A stretch of 45,611 nucleotides of DNA, taken from NCBI GenBank assembly GCA_964387795.1, contig CAYLYP010000021.1, forward strand, positions 1-45,611. Reading direction: 5' to 3'. Each line of letters begins with the position of its first letter. Within the stretch, counting starts at the first letter, position 1. Positions 15,623 through 25,202 of this stretch are shown here, piece after piece. A model generated the notes under the pieces. It searched no databases, was not told the origin of the DNA, and was given only the letters and a program-made list of their open reading frames with translations. Origin of the DNA: CAYLYP01 sp964387795 (GTDB lineage Bacteria; Bacteroidota; Bacteroidia; Bacteroidales; UBA7960). The position numbers and the translations under genes are program-made.

Positions 15623-16420
15623 TTATGGCTTAATCTGAACCTGCCCTATTGAAAAAACCTTATGCCCGTTTTCACAGGCAGCATGCATTGCTTCCTGGTT
15701 CTTCATGATATGGCTGCCATAAGCATTGAAATCCCAGAGGTTGGGTTCCTTAAACCAGTCTTCGATATTCATTACCAACTGCAGTTTTGTTGTTTTATCC
15801 TTTTCCACTTTTAAGGAAGACAAGGGTAAGGTCACCCTGAAGTAATTATGTATTAAATCAATTGGGATTGGGTTTTCTTCTTCATAGATCTGACCTATGC
15901 CCAGATGGAAATTAAATGAACGGACAGTTTGTTCCGGGTCAAGCCATTTCCCGTTAAGCTTCATATAGTGATATCCTCCGCCCATCACTTCTGGCCAGAA
16001 CATATTTGATTCAGGAGGGTTGGGAAAACGATTGGAAACATTGTCTGCTTCATTAAAACCAAATGTAAACAAAAGTGAATCGTAATTTCCTTCGGGGAAA
16101 GCGTCACAAACCAACCAGTTAAATGTTGATGCAATATCTGTATCAATGTAATGTGCATTGGTGTTGGTATCAGGAATTTCAACAAGCTTGCCGTCCTTAT
16201 AAAACGCAAGGCGTGTTACAAACCATTGCACTTCATTTACTTCATACGTATTTCCTGCTTCATTAACATATATCATCTGATCAGTTTGAAGCGCATTGCC
16301 ATCTACCTGATGCACAAATTCAATTTCTATGCTGCCAGTTCCCTTTTCTTCTTCCTTCTTGCATGCAGATACCACAAACAAAATGGCAATAAAAAGACTT
16401 ACGGTTTTTAGTGTTTTCAT
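15623..16420 (-). CDS. MbnP-family (copper-binding) lipoprotein
   Basis: The 265-residue lipoprotein has lipobox VVSAC (Cys 20). The mature part begins GSIEIEFVHQVDGNAL and contains NEVQWFVTRLAFYKDGK, TFGFNEADNVSNRFPNPP, GGGYHYMKLNGKW and SFNFHLGIGQ, the pattern of the MbnP family. MbnP proteins bind copper and can carry a Trp converted to kynurenine by a diheme MbnH partner. Several conserved-looking Trp residues are available. The diheme gene follows 2 bases downstream, giving a compact mbnP-mbnH operon. No methanobactin gene is visible, so the copper source and the target are unknown. The family call rests on pattern memory. Confidence 0.8.
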   Translation of the reverse strand: MKTLKTVSLFIAILFVVSACKKEEEKGTGSIEIEFVHQVDGNALQTDQMIYVNEAGNTYEVNEVQWFVTRLAFYKDGKLVEIPDTNTNAHYIDTDIASTFNWLVCDAFPEGNYDSLLFTFGFNEADNVSNRFPNPPESNMFWPEVMGGGYHYMKLNGKWLDPEQTVRSFNFHLGIGQIYEEENPIPIDLIHNYFRVTLPLSSLKVEKDKTTKLQLVMNIEDWFKEPNLWDFNAYGSHIMKNQEAMHAACENGHKVFSIGQVQIKP

Positions 16421-16717
16421 AATTATGCTTCATTAATTGATTTCAAATTTATCACATTATTTATTAATGTCAATAATATATGCATGTTTATTTAGGGCAT
16501 GGTCAAAAACACTTAACATGCAGGATTTATGTTACTTAAAATAACAATTTTATATACTGTGTATATGGATTCACTTCCTTAGGTGCTAATAAGTTTGAAT
16601 CTTGTCTGCATTAGTCTTTAATGCATCATCTGCTTCGTTTCCATCAGCTCATTTATTAATATACAATTTCACCCTGTTGCCTCGCACCTGATGCCTTAAA
16701 AGTTTTTTTATCAGGAC

Positions 16718-17701
16718 CTACTTAAGTGCCTCCCGGATAATCATAGTCAGGAACTCCTGAAACGAATAGCCTGCTGCGCGAGCCTGTTGAGGAATGATAC
16801 TTGCCTGCGACATCCCTGGTGTAATATTGGCTTCCAGAAAATATGGCCCCTCTTCGGTAATAATAAAATCTATACGTACCACACCCCTAAGCTCAAGCTT
16901 TTCATAAACAAGGCGGGCAAGTCTTTGTACTTCAAGGGTCATTGCCCCAGAAATACGGGCTGGTGTTATCTCTTCCGACAGCCCTTTATATTTGGCAATA
17001 TAATCAAAAAACGCACTGTCTGATTTGCTAACAATCTCTGTAACAGGAAGAGAAGTAATAATTCCATTGTAGCGGAATACTCCTGTTGTAACTTCTGTTC
17101 CCTTTATCATCTCTTCAATCATCACCTCGTCATCATGTTCAAAAGCTGAAACAATAGCCGAAAGTAATTGATCCCCACTGTCAACGCGACTGGTTCCCAG
17201 GCTTGAACCCCCTTTGTTGGGTTTCACAAAAACAGGCAGACCCACAGATTCCAAAACATCTTTGATATCTATCGTTACATCCTTAATAAGCTTAATCGAA
17301 TGAGCTGTTTTTAACCCAAAAGAACTTACCATACGGTTGCAAAAAAACTTATTAAAGGTTAGGGCACAAGCCAGTTGACCTGATGTGGTATAAGGAATTC
17401 GCAGAAGGTCAAAGTAACCCTGAAGCTTACCATCCTCGCCAGGTGTACCATGTATAGTAATAAAAGCAAGGTCGAAATTCACCTTTCCTTTTGGGGTAAG
17501 AACACTAAAGTCATTTTTATCAACAGGGATGCGCTCCTTCTCCGCTGAGGTATAATACCAGTCGGATTCCCTGATAATGATTGGATACACTTCAAATAAG
17601 CCTGCATCAATATTTCCTGAAAGGACATGAGCGCCCTGAATGGATATCTCATATTCCCCACTGTTGCCCCCGGCAACCAATGCTATTTTTGGCTTAGACA
17701 T
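16718..17701 (-). CDS. ddl: D-alanine--D-alanine ligase
   Basis: The 327-residue ATP-grasp enzyme has the N-terminal substrate motif GGNSGEYEIS and HGTPGEDGKLQG. The ATP-grasp core includes VKPNKGGSSLGTSRV and a C-terminal metal site RIDFI...YFLEANITPGMSQASIIPQQA. It joins two D-alanines for peptidoglycan precursors in the cytoplasm. It is divergent from the PASTA/T9SS/RluD genes; Ddl near PASTA and RluA-type genes is a common Bacteroidota arrangement. The 297 bases between its stop and the MbnP gene upstream of 16718 show no gene. Confidence 0.95.
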   Translation of the reverse strand: MSKPKIALVAGGNSGEYEISIQGAHVLSGNIDAGLFEVYPIIIRESDWYYTSAEKERIPVDKNDFSVLTPKGKVNFDLAFITIHGTPGEDGKLQGYFDLLRIPYTTSGQLACALTFNKFFCNRMVSSFGLKTAHSIKLIKDVTIDIKDVLESVGLPVFVKPNKGGSSLGTSRVDSGDQLLSAIVSAFEHDDEVMIEEMIKGTEVTTGVFRYNGIITSLPVTEIVSKSDSAFFDYIAKYKGLSEEITPARISGAMTLEVQRLARLVYEKLELRGVVRIDFIITEEGPYFLEANITPGMSQASIIPQQARAAGYSFQEFLTMIIREALK

Positions 17702-17963
17702 AATAACAGATTTTAAAATAAAAAAAGGCCTTTGTTATAGTTGCAAAGATAAATGACAAATGAACCCGCTTATCAAAAGCTATATTTTATTTTTTGATAA
17801 AATGTTTTTGAAAAATGCTGCGTTGAAATTATTAATTTTGAATTCTCAAAGCACTAAGGCAATAATGATTAAAAAAACCGTTATTACTTTTGAAGGGGGG
17901 TCATGGTATCCCTACAGGCTCTGAGCTTATTGTAAAACCAGGATTGTTCAAATCAATAGAAAT

Positions 17964-19019
17964 ATGAGTGCCAGTAAAAAGGTTAAATGGAAAGAAATCG
18001 TTGCATTTTTAAAAACCAAGACCTTCTGGGTCCATTTTGGATTATCAATAGCAGCAGCGATAGCAATACTATGGTTTGGGTTGAAGCTGCTGGATATATA
18101 CACCTTTCATGGAAAGACAATTGCTGTTCCTGATGTGACAGGCCTTCAGGAAGAAGAAGCAATAGAATTGATCAAGGATAAAAGGCTCAGGTATGAAATA
18201 TCTGATTCCATCTATGACAATAACCGCGAAAAAGGTAGTATTGCCAGCCAGGATCCCCCTGCTTTTTCTGAAGTAAAAAAACACAGGACTGTTTATCTGA
18301 CAGTTATTGCCAAGCTACCCGAGATGGTAGGCATTCCCGATTTGAGCGATTTATCCCTCCGGCAGGCTGTTTCGATATTAAATGCTTATGGCCTGAAAGT
18401 AGGGAAGTTAGAATATATCCCCGACATTGCCAGAAATGCTGTTTTAAAACAAAAGCTGGGTGCAGGTGTTGTTGAGCCGGGAACCATGGTTGAAAAAGGC
18501 ACAGCTATTGATTTGGTTATAGGGAGTGGCTTAGGCAGCGAAAGTGTTGCTGTCCCCTGGCTTATAGGCAAGTCAAGGGCTGAGGCAGCAGTATTGCTGA
18601 ATTCCTTAGGGCTCAATGTGGGAAGCGAGATCTTTACCGATAATGTGGAAGACCAGACAGCTACAGTGTTTGATCAACATCCCGGATCTAATAACAGAAA
18701 TGCATATCTTTCTGTTGGAAGCTCTGTTGACCTGTGGTATAAATCTTCTGAAAACTTTGACTTCGAGACCTACCTGAGTGAATTGAAAATGGTATTAGTA
18801 CCTGCATTATACGGAAAAACAAGGGATGAAGCTATAAAAATCCTTCAAGAGAGTGGCCTGAAAGTTGAAAATGAAGTATTTGAAAAAGGAGTGAAGCCAG
18901 AGGATGCACGCGTATATCGCCAGGAACCAGATAACAGTGAAGACGCATATATCCAGGCAGGCAAGGGCATAACCCTGTATTACAGGGCCATCAAGGACTT
19001 TGATCTCAACCTGGATTAA
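17964..19019 (+). CDS. Membrane-anchored PASTA-domain protein
   Basis: The 351-residue protein has a short cytoplasmic N-terminus, one membrane segment (FWVHFGLSIAAAIAILWFGL) and then three to four consecutive PASTA repeats outside. Each repeat starts with a V-P-x-L/V-x-G-type turn (IAVPDVTGLQEEEAIELI, VGIPDLSDLSLRQAVSIL, VAVPWLIGKSRAEAAVLL, VPALYGKTRDEAIKIL). PASTA domains bind uncrosslinked peptidoglycan or related ligands. No kinase domain is attached, unlike the Ser/Thr kinases of Gram-positives, and no transpeptidase domain. It starts a probable three-gene unit with the T9SS protein and RluD-type gene. Confidence 0.9.
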   Translation: MSASKKVKWKEIVAFLKTKTFWVHFGLSIAAAIAILWFGLKLLDIYTFHGKTIAVPDVTGLQEEEAIELIKDKRLRYEISDSIYDNNREKGSIASQDPPAFSEVKKHRTVYLTVIAKLPEMVGIPDLSDLSLRQAVSILNAYGLKVGKLEYIPDIARNAVLKQKLGAGVVEPGTMVEKGTAIDLVIGSGLGSESVAVPWLIGKSRAEAAVLLNSLGLNVGSEIFTDNVEDQTATVFDQHPGSNNRNAYLSVGSSVDLWYKSSENFDFETYLSELKMVLVPALYGKTRDEAIKILQESGLKVENEVFEKGVKPEDARVYRQEPDNSEDAYIQAGKGITLYYRAIKDFDLNLD

Positions 19020-19114
19020 CATTTCTCTCCTGATTTTTTTTTTGTAGCTTCATACAATAAAAACATCGTTTTTCTTGTTTATTAAATAAAGCTATTGATT
19101 ACAACAAACAAATA

Positions 19115-21091
19115 ATGAACCGAAAGCATCTTTTTGTTTTAGCCTTATGTTTGCAGGCATTTCTTCCAGCCTTTGCTCAGGAATTATTATATAATACTGA
19201 AACGAATCCCCAACTGATCAATCAAATATCAGAAAGAAAATCCGGTAATTTGAAAGAGCAGCCCATACTGTCCCTTCCCATAAAAGATGATTTCTCATAC
19301 AAAGGGATATGGCCTGATAACAGGATATGGGAAAATGATGAAGTATTTATCAATAACAGTTATCCCATCAATCCTGTAACTTCGGGTGTAGCAACTTTTG
19401 ATGCCCTTAACAATAAAGGGAAAATTCATGACATTGCATTAAGTAATCCCATCCATTTTAAGTCCGACTCATTGTTCTCTTTACCTATCAGGCTTGATTC
19501 CCTTCTAGGACAAGGCAATGATGTAGCCCTTAGCCCTGCTGACTCTGTTTATCTGAGTTTTTATTATCAGCCACAAGGCCTGGGTGATAGCCCTGAACCG
19601 GAAGATTCACTTGTGCTTGAGTTTTTTATACCCAACAAATTGGATCCTCATAATGAAACTGCTGGCCGATGGATTCATATATGGAGCACTGAGGGTTTAA
19701 GTCTTGATGATTTTTATGACCAGAATCAGGTGTATTTCAAACAGGTAATGATCCCAATCGTTGATACCACCTTTTTTAAGAATGGCTTCAGGTTTCGTTT
19801 TTTAAACTATTCCAGTTTGTCTGTTCCTGATAAAACACCAGTTAACTACGCAGGTAATGTTGATGTCTGGCATCTCGATTATGTGTACCTTAACAAAGGC
19901 AGGAACATGAATGACGTGTTCTATAAGGATATTGCCTTTGTAAATGCTGCCCAGCCCATTTTAAAGAATTACTATCTGATGCCCTGGTATCAATATACTG
20001 CCAACCCAGTTGCAGAGCTCAGGGAAAGCTTCAACAATCAGATTACCAATCTTAATAACATCGGACATAATTACACCTATCGCTATTTTATCCAGGACGA
20101 AAACGGTGCAAATATCAGAACTTATTCAGGGGGAAGCTGGAACATTGAACCCTTTACCCAAAGCGGCTATCAAAACTACCAGCCCCACAGCAATCCTACC
20201 CTTGTAAACAATCCCCTGCCAACAGCACCTGCCGAAAAAAGAGGGTTTAATATTGTTCATGTTGTTAAAGAAGGCACTACTGGTGATGACCTTCAAACAA
20301 ACGATACCATAAGGATATTTCAATCATTTGACAACTATTATGCATATGATGATGGCATTGCTGAAAAAGGATATGGGCTCTCTGGTGTTAAACCCAGGTT
20401 TGCATATAGTTTTACATTAAACAGGCCTGATACACTCAGGGCAGTCAGGATTTATTTTAATCATACCCTGGACATTCTCAGCCTGAAATCTTTTAAACTC
20501 ATGGTATGGTCTTCCCTCGATCCTGAAACAGTAATATACGAATCTGAATTATTATTTCCTTCCTTTGAACAGGAAAGCATTCGCTATCAGACCTTCGTGC
20601 TTGATGGTAACCCCCTTATCGTAAATGGCACCTTCTATGTAGGATTGGTTCAACAAACCACCGATTTCTTGAATATCGGATTTGATGTGAACAACAACAG
20701 CAGCTCGAAGTTGTTCTATAATACCGATGGCGTATGGTATCCATCAGTATTTCAGGGGGCACTGATGGTAAGACCAGTTCTGGGTGTTGAAAAAGATAAT
20801 TATGAGCAACCCCTCACTGTTGACCATCCAATTGGTTTGGAAAAGCAGTTAAAATCATTGCTTATTTACCCGAATCCTGCCTCTTCGCTTATTCATATAA
20901 AAGCACCCTTTGATGACTTTACCCAGTGCCAGATTGAGGTGTATGATGCCTTTGGAAAATTGCTAGTTATGGAAAGTTTCTCAGAAACAATGGATATTCG
21001 TAACTTTGCAAATGGAATATATATCATCAGGCTTTCTCATTTGGGAACCGGAGAAACAGTAGTTTCCAAAATGATAAAAACCTCATATTAA
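19115..21091 (+). CDS. Secreted protein with T9SS type A sorting domain
   Basis: The 658-residue protein has a signal peptide (KHLFVLALCLQAFLPAFA). The body of beta-rich sequence has no domain I recognise. It ends in a type A sorting domain: LLIYPNPASSLIHI, VYDAFGKLLV and the closing FANGIYIIRLSHLGTGETVVSKMIK. The C-terminal signal sends the protein through the type IX secretion system to the surface or medium. No T9SS machinery gene is in the window. The position between PASTA and RluD genes recurs in this phylum, but the role is unknown. Confidence 0.88.
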   Translation: MNRKHLFVLALCLQAFLPAFAQELLYNTETNPQLINQISERKSGNLKEQPILSLPIKDDFSYKGIWPDNRIWENDEVFINNSYPINPVTSGVATFDALNNKGKIHDIALSNPIHFKSDSLFSLPIRLDSLLGQGNDVALSPADSVYLSFYYQPQGLGDSPEPEDSLVLEFFIPNKLDPHNETAGRWIHIWSTEGLSLDDFYDQNQVYFKQVMIPIVDTTFFKNGFRFRFLNYSSLSVPDKTPVNYAGNVDVWHLDYVYLNKGRNMNDVFYKDIAFVNAAQPILKNYYLMPWYQYTANPVAELRESFNNQITNLNNIGHNYTYRYFIQDENGANIRTYSGGSWNIEPFTQSGYQNYQPHSNPTLVNNPLPTAPAEKRGFNIVHVVKEGTTGDDLQTNDTIRIFQSFDNYYAYDDGIAEKGYGLSGVKPRFAYSFTLNRPDTLRAVRIYFNHTLDILSLKSFKLMVWSSLDPETVIYESELLFPSFEQESIRYQTFVLDGNPLIVNGTFYVGLVQQTTDFLNIGFDVNNNSSSKLFYNTDGVWYPSVFQGALMVRPVLGVEKDNYEQPLTVDHPIGLEKQLKSLLIYPNPASSLIHIKAPFDDFTQCQIEVYDAFGKLLVMESFSETMDIRNFANGIYIIRLSHLGTGETVVSKMIKTSY

Positions 21092-21107
21092 AAGTTGAAA
21101 ATCATCA

Positions 21108-22169
21108 ATGGCAGAAGAAACGGATTTTTTGGAAGACGGATTAGAAGAGAATATTGGACAGGAATTTTTTGAACACCACAGGATTATTGTTGATAGAGGC
21201 CAGGGCTTACTAAGGATTGACAAATTCCTGCCTGGCCGACTTGAAAATGTATCGCGCAGCAAACTTCAAAATGCTGCCAAAGCAGGGAGCATACTTGTTA
21301 ATGAAAATCCGGTAAAATCAAACTACAAGGTTAAGCCCGGGGATGTAATAAGTATTGTATTGCCCCACCCTCCGCGTGAGATAGAACTGATTGCCGAGGA
21401 TATCCCCATCAAAGTGGTTTATGAGGATGAATATCTGCTTATCATTGATAAAGAAGCAGGCATGGTGGTTCATCCGGGCTATGGGAATTATACAGGCACC
21501 CTGGTAAATGCACTAATTTACCATTTCAAGGACCTACCTAAAAGAGATGGTGAAGATGTAAGGCCTGGATTGGTGCACCGCATTGATAAAAATACATCCG
21601 GCTTGCTTGTTGTTGCCAAGGAAGAGGTGACCCAGATGAAACTGGCTAAACTATTTTACGACCATAAGATTGAACGGATTTATAATGCTCTCGTATGGGG
21701 CGATTTCCAGGAGGAAGAAGGTACTATTACAGGGCACATCGGACGCAGCATTAAGGACAGAAAAATCATGGATGTCTTTCCTGATGGAAGACTAGGTAAA
21801 CATGCAATAACCCATTATCGGGTATTGGAACGTTTTGGATATGTAAGTTTTGTAGAATGTAAGCTTGAAACAGGACGTACCCATCAGATCAGGGCACATT
21901 TCAGGCATATAGGGCATTCTTTATTTAATGATGACACCTATGGAGGCGATAGGATTATCAAAGGAACTACCTTTAATAAATATAAACAGTTTATAAATAA
22001 TTGTTTTAAAATCATGCCCCGGCACGCTTTGCATGCCCGCACCCTGGGTTTTATACATCCTATCACCGGAGAGAAGCTTTTCTTTGAATCCCCAATGCCT
22101 TCCGATATGAGCGAAGTGCTTAATAAATGGAGGATCTACTCTGCCAACAGGAGCTTATTTGAAGAATAG
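21108..22169 (+). CDS. RluA-family 23S rRNA pseudouridine synthase (RluD type)
   Basis: The 353-residue enzyme has an N-terminal S4 RNA-binding domain (LRIDKFLPGRLENVSRSKLQNAAKAG). The catalytic domain has the active-site Asp in GLVHRIDKNTSGLLVVAK. Further family motifs are VVHPGYGN and LETGRTHQIRAHF with MPRHALHARTLGF. It converts uridines of 23S rRNA to pseudouridine; the S4-plus-catalytic layout and length match RluD best. It begins 16 bases after the T9SS gene. A terminator hairpin begins within its stop region. Confidence 0.9.
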   Translation: MAEETDFLEDGLEENIGQEFFEHHRIIVDRGQGLLRIDKFLPGRLENVSRSKLQNAAKAGSILVNENPVKSNYKVKPGDVISIVLPHPPREIELIAEDIPIKVVYEDEYLLIIDKEAGMVVHPGYGNYTGTLVNALIYHFKDLPKRDGEDVRPGLVHRIDKNTSGLLVVAKEEVTQMKLAKLFYDHKIERIYNALVWGDFQEEEGTITGHIGRSIKDRKIMDVFPDGRLGKHAITHYRVLERFGYVSFVECKLETGRTHQIRAHFRHIGHSLFNDDTYGGDRIIKGTTFNKYKQFINNCFKIMPRHALHARTLGFIHPITGEKLFFESPMPSDMSEVLNKWRIYSANRSLFEE

Positions 22170-22237
22170 CCATTTAGCGCACCATTTTATTTTTATGGGG
22201 AAAAGATTGGATGGTGCGCCTCTGGCTATTTTTTTAT
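22165..22237 (+). terminator. Long terminator hairpin at the end of the RluD-type gene
   Basis: AATAGCCA (22165-22172) and GCGCACCAT (22177-22185) pair with ATGGTGCGC (22211-22219) and TGGCTATT (22223-22230), followed by a T-tract. The hairpin includes the stop codon. A smaller ACGGATA/TATCCGT hairpin at 22246-22263 follows and may back it up. Confidence 0.8.
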
Positions 22238-22385
22238 TCAAATATACGGATATTATTATCCGTTTATTTTGCTGTTTCACTGAGAATGTGGCATTTAACA
22301 AAATAAAAAGCTTTTTTGTAAGATGACATCCTCTCAGATATTTCCATAACTGAATTATCTATTCATTTATTGTGTCTTGCAAAAA

Positions 22386-24821
22386 TTAAAAGCGGAACTT
22401 GATTCCTGCAAGAAAATTACGGCCTGCCTGAGGGAAATATCCATCATCCATGACCAAAAAATCTGATTGGTTTTCTACTTTTGCCTTATAAATCCATCCG
22501 TTGGAAATATATTCTTCATCTAAGATATTGTTAATTAAAACAGATATCTCAATTGATTTTGCAAAAGGCAAAGAGAAGTTATAACCCAATTTAATATCAT
22601 TAAGGAAATAAGGGTTCAGGCTCCGATCCTTATTGGAGGTATTATCAATGTATTGCCTTCCGACATATTTGCTCATCAGCTCAATTTGCAATTGTTTTAT
22701 AGGGGCAAAAACAAACTGACTGGCAGCAATTATTGAAGGAGAGAAAGAAATGTTTGTGTTTTTGTAAGTATTGGCTTCTGATCCAGTCCAATCGTAATTG
22801 GCATCATAAACATCCGAATACTCGGTAAACTCTTTGATTTTATTCCTGCTAAGGCTCAGGTTCCCATTCCACTGTATCTTTGGGGTAATAATAAAACCTG
22901 CTTCCATTTCAATACCTGCCCTATAGCTCCTAGGGGTATTAGTCCTGGTATAACCTCCAACATCATTTATTTCACCGGTAAGGACAAGCTGATCGTAATA
23001 ATCCATGAAGTAGAAATTCAAGGAAGCACGTGCGCCTGAGCTTGCAAACTGGTATCCGGCTTCATAGTTAATCATCTTTTCTCTTCCGGGACGGCTCTCA
23101 GGGCTCGACTCGGTGAAATCATCCCTTACAGGCTCACGGTTTCCAACCCCAACATAGGTATATACCTTTTGCATCGGGTTAATTTCAAAAATGAACCCGC
23201 CTTTTGGATTGAAGAAGTTAAAATAGCTTGTCTGGTCAAGGATTTTTAATTCCTCGTTCACAAATGCAGGGCCTTCAAATTCATAGATGATATGCCTCAT
23301 CTGGAGGTCAGCAAATAGGTGAAGCCTTTCAAGGGGAGAATAGTTAATTTTCATGTAGTAGTTGTAATCTACTTTAAAGCCTGTGTTCTCATAATAACGA
23401 TGATTGACTTCAGAGTTACCTGCATAGCGAGCCCAGATTACTTCACCAAAATGCAAGCCATCATAAATATGGAACGACCCCCCAAGATTGGTTTTAAGGT
23501 TTGAACGGTTATCATAGTTCAATGAAGCTGTAGTCCCATAATAATGGTTTTTAAGGTATTTACGCCTTATAAGGTCTGACCTGCTGATTAGGGTGTCGCC
23601 CATGCTTACAGGACTTAGTTCATAATCTTTAAGTTTTTGGTCTTCCTTGTATTGTTCATAATAGCCACGACCGTAGGTGTAATGGGCGGCAGCATTAATG
23701 ACCATATTTGGGTTAAGGAGGTGTGAAAAATGCAATTGATAATGGTCTTGCTGATAATTATCTGTTTCATTATCATAGTATTTTACATTTCCGGCTTCAT
23801 CAACATACATACCCGTTGGGTTGAAAGTCCTGTTGGTTTCCAAACTGTCAGAAGGTACCCCATCCCAAGCCTGATAGGTTTTTTCTGTACCCGACATATT
23901 AATTAGCTTCAGGTTTGTGTTTGAACCATACCATCCAGCTGAGAGGTAATATGATTTCAATCTTGATGATGCCCTGTCAACATAACCATCGGAAGAAATA
24001 AGCGAAGCCCTTCCATCAATAGCCCAACCCGACTTTATCTTACCAGTTCCAAAGGAAACAGAATTCTTTAACGTATTAAATGAACCTGCCGAGCTGTTTA
24101 TCTCAGCATAAGGTTCTGCATTTAATACTGTTGTCTGCATATTAACAGATGCCCCAAAAGCAGCAGCCCCATTGGTGCTTGTTCCAACACCCCTTTGAAT
24201 CTGCATGTTTTGAATGCTCCCTGCCACATCCGGCATATTTACCCACCACACATTGTGCGATTCGGCATCATTAACCGGAATCCCGTTCAGCGTAATGTTT
24301 ATCCTTGATGGATCGCTACCCCTGATATTCATCCAGGTATAACCTACCCCTGCACCCGCATCTGAAGAGATGACTACAGAAGGGCTTAGGCTTAATAATA
24401 CCGGGATATCCTGCCCCAGGTTCTTTGAGTTTAGCTGTTCCCTGCCAATGTTGGTATAGGTGGCAGGCGTATTTTTATCAGCCCGTGTTGCCATTACCAC
24501 TACCTCATCAGCAAGGGTTAGTGAAGGCTGAAGGTTGATATCAAGCTGTTTGTTTTCCCTGATATCAATAGTTTCACCATACGTTTCATACCCCATATAT
24601 GAAACCTTTAGTTGGTAGGTTCCAGGTTTTAATCCTGAAATTCTAAAAGAGCCATCCTTGGATGAAGAGACAGCATTAAAAGTATTGCCCAGTACTATAT
24701 GAGCACCGGCCAAAGTGTTTTGGTTTGTGGCATCATATACCTTTCCGCTTAATGATACCTGACTCCATGCAATCCATGGTAAAGCCAATAGGCCAACCAA
24801 AAGGCTAACATGTTTTTTCAT
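22386..24821 (-). CDS. TonB-dependent outer-membrane receptor, thiamin-regulated
   Basis: The 811-residue receptor starts at ATG 24821 with a signal peptide (HVSLLVGLLALPWIAWS). A CarboxypepD_reg-like domain follows (SLSGKVYDATNQNTLAGAHIVLGN). The plug has LSPSVVISSDAGAGVGYTW, MNIRGSDPSRINITLNGIPVND and VGTSTNGAAAFGASVNM. The 22-strand barrel ends with the aromatic signal FLAGIKFRF. The frame extends 37 codons upstream, but that part overlaps the TPP riboswitch (24893-24976), so the start must be the later ATG. The riboswitch implies that it imports thiamin or a precursor across the outer membrane with TonB. No inner-membrane thiamin transporter is adjacent. Confidence 0.93.
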   Translation of the reverse strand: MKKHVSLLVGLLALPWIAWSQVSLSGKVYDATNQNTLAGAHIVLGNTFNAVSSSKDGSFRISGLKPGTYQLKVSYMGYETYGETIDIRENKQLDINLQPSLTLADEVVVMATRADKNTPATYTNIGREQLNSKNLGQDIPVLLSLSPSVVISSDAGAGVGYTWMNIRGSDPSRINITLNGIPVNDAESHNVWWVNMPDVAGSIQNMQIQRGVGTSTNGAAAFGASVNMQTTVLNAEPYAEINSSAGSFNTLKNSVSFGTGKIKSGWAIDGRASLISSDGYVDRASSRLKSYYLSAGWYGSNTNLKLINMSGTEKTYQAWDGVPSDSLETNRTFNPTGMYVDEAGNVKYYDNETDNYQQDHYQLHFSHLLNPNMVINAAAHYTYGRGYYEQYKEDQKLKDYELSPVSMGDTLISRSDLIRRKYLKNHYYGTTASLNYDNRSNLKTNLGGSFHIYDGLHFGEVIWARYAGNSEVNHRYYENTGFKVDYNYYMKINYSPLERLHLFADLQMRHIIYEFEGPAFVNEELKILDQTSYFNFFNPKGGFIFEINPMQKVYTYVGVGNREPVRDDFTESSPESRPGREKMINYEAGYQFASSGARASLNFYFMDYYDQLVLTGEINDVGGYTRTNTPRSYRAGIEMEAGFIITPKIQWNGNLSLSRNKIKEFTEYSDVYDANYDWTGSEANTYKNTNISFSPSIIAASQFVFAPIKQLQIELMSKYVGRQYIDNTSNKDRSLNPYFLNDIKLGYNFSLPFAKSIEISVLINNILDEEYISNGWIYKAKVENQSDFLVMDDGYFPQAGRNFLAGIKFRF

Positions 24822-24892
24822 AAGTTTTATTACATTGATTTGGTTAAACTTTGAACGGCTAATAGAGGCAAAATCGCCGCTCTTAACAAGTT

Positions 24893-24976
24893 TTCCCGTT
24901 CCCTTCGCCGGTATTACCCGTAGCAGGTTCAATGGGTGTGATCTCAGCCCGATTTTTTAGGGCACCCCTATTCGAA
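24893..24976 (-). promoter_or_regulatory. TPP riboswitch (THI element)
   Basis: Read on the minus strand, the segment shows the conserved TPP aptamer words in order: GGGGTGCCC, GGGCTGAGATCACACCC, GAACCTG, GGGTAATACCGG and CGAAGGGAACGGG. It lies in the 5' leader of the receptor gene, about 70 bases before its ATG. A GGC/GCC hairpin downstream lacks a U-tract, so control is more likely on translation than by termination. Thiamin pyrophosphate binding should turn receptor synthesis off. Confidence 0.93.
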
Positions 24977-24985
24977 ATATCAAGC

Positions 24986-25015
24986 CAAAATTAGGGCTTT
25001 TTTCCGATTACCAAA
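24986..25015 (-). promoter_or_regulatory. Promoter of the riboswitch-controlled receptor gene
   Basis: On the minus strand, TTTG (25015-25012) lies 18 bases before TAATTTTG (24993-24986), matching the -33 and TAnnTTTG -7 elements of Bacteroidota. A start near 24980 places the first transcribed base just before the riboswitch. Confidence 0.65.
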
Positions 25016-25202
25016 AGCTAATTTAATCATAAAAATCATCATTATTTCACAACACACAGTTAATCAATACTATATAATATACCATAGTCCCTTTACATTT
25101 TTATTTTTTGGCCTTTGCCACTGTGGTAATACTTGTTTTTGGTAAAATGTTTATCTTTACCCTTTAGTTAAACTGATTTCTAAATTATTAATAACAGTAT
25201 CC

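Noticed and set aside
17870..17963. Terminator or regulator between ddl and the PASTA gene
   Set aside because: Only weak AT-rich complementarity is visible; no stem of meaningful length.
24822..24932. 37-codon upstream extension of the TonB receptor frame
   Set aside because: It overlaps the TPP riboswitch and lacks a signal peptide, which starts at ATG 24821.
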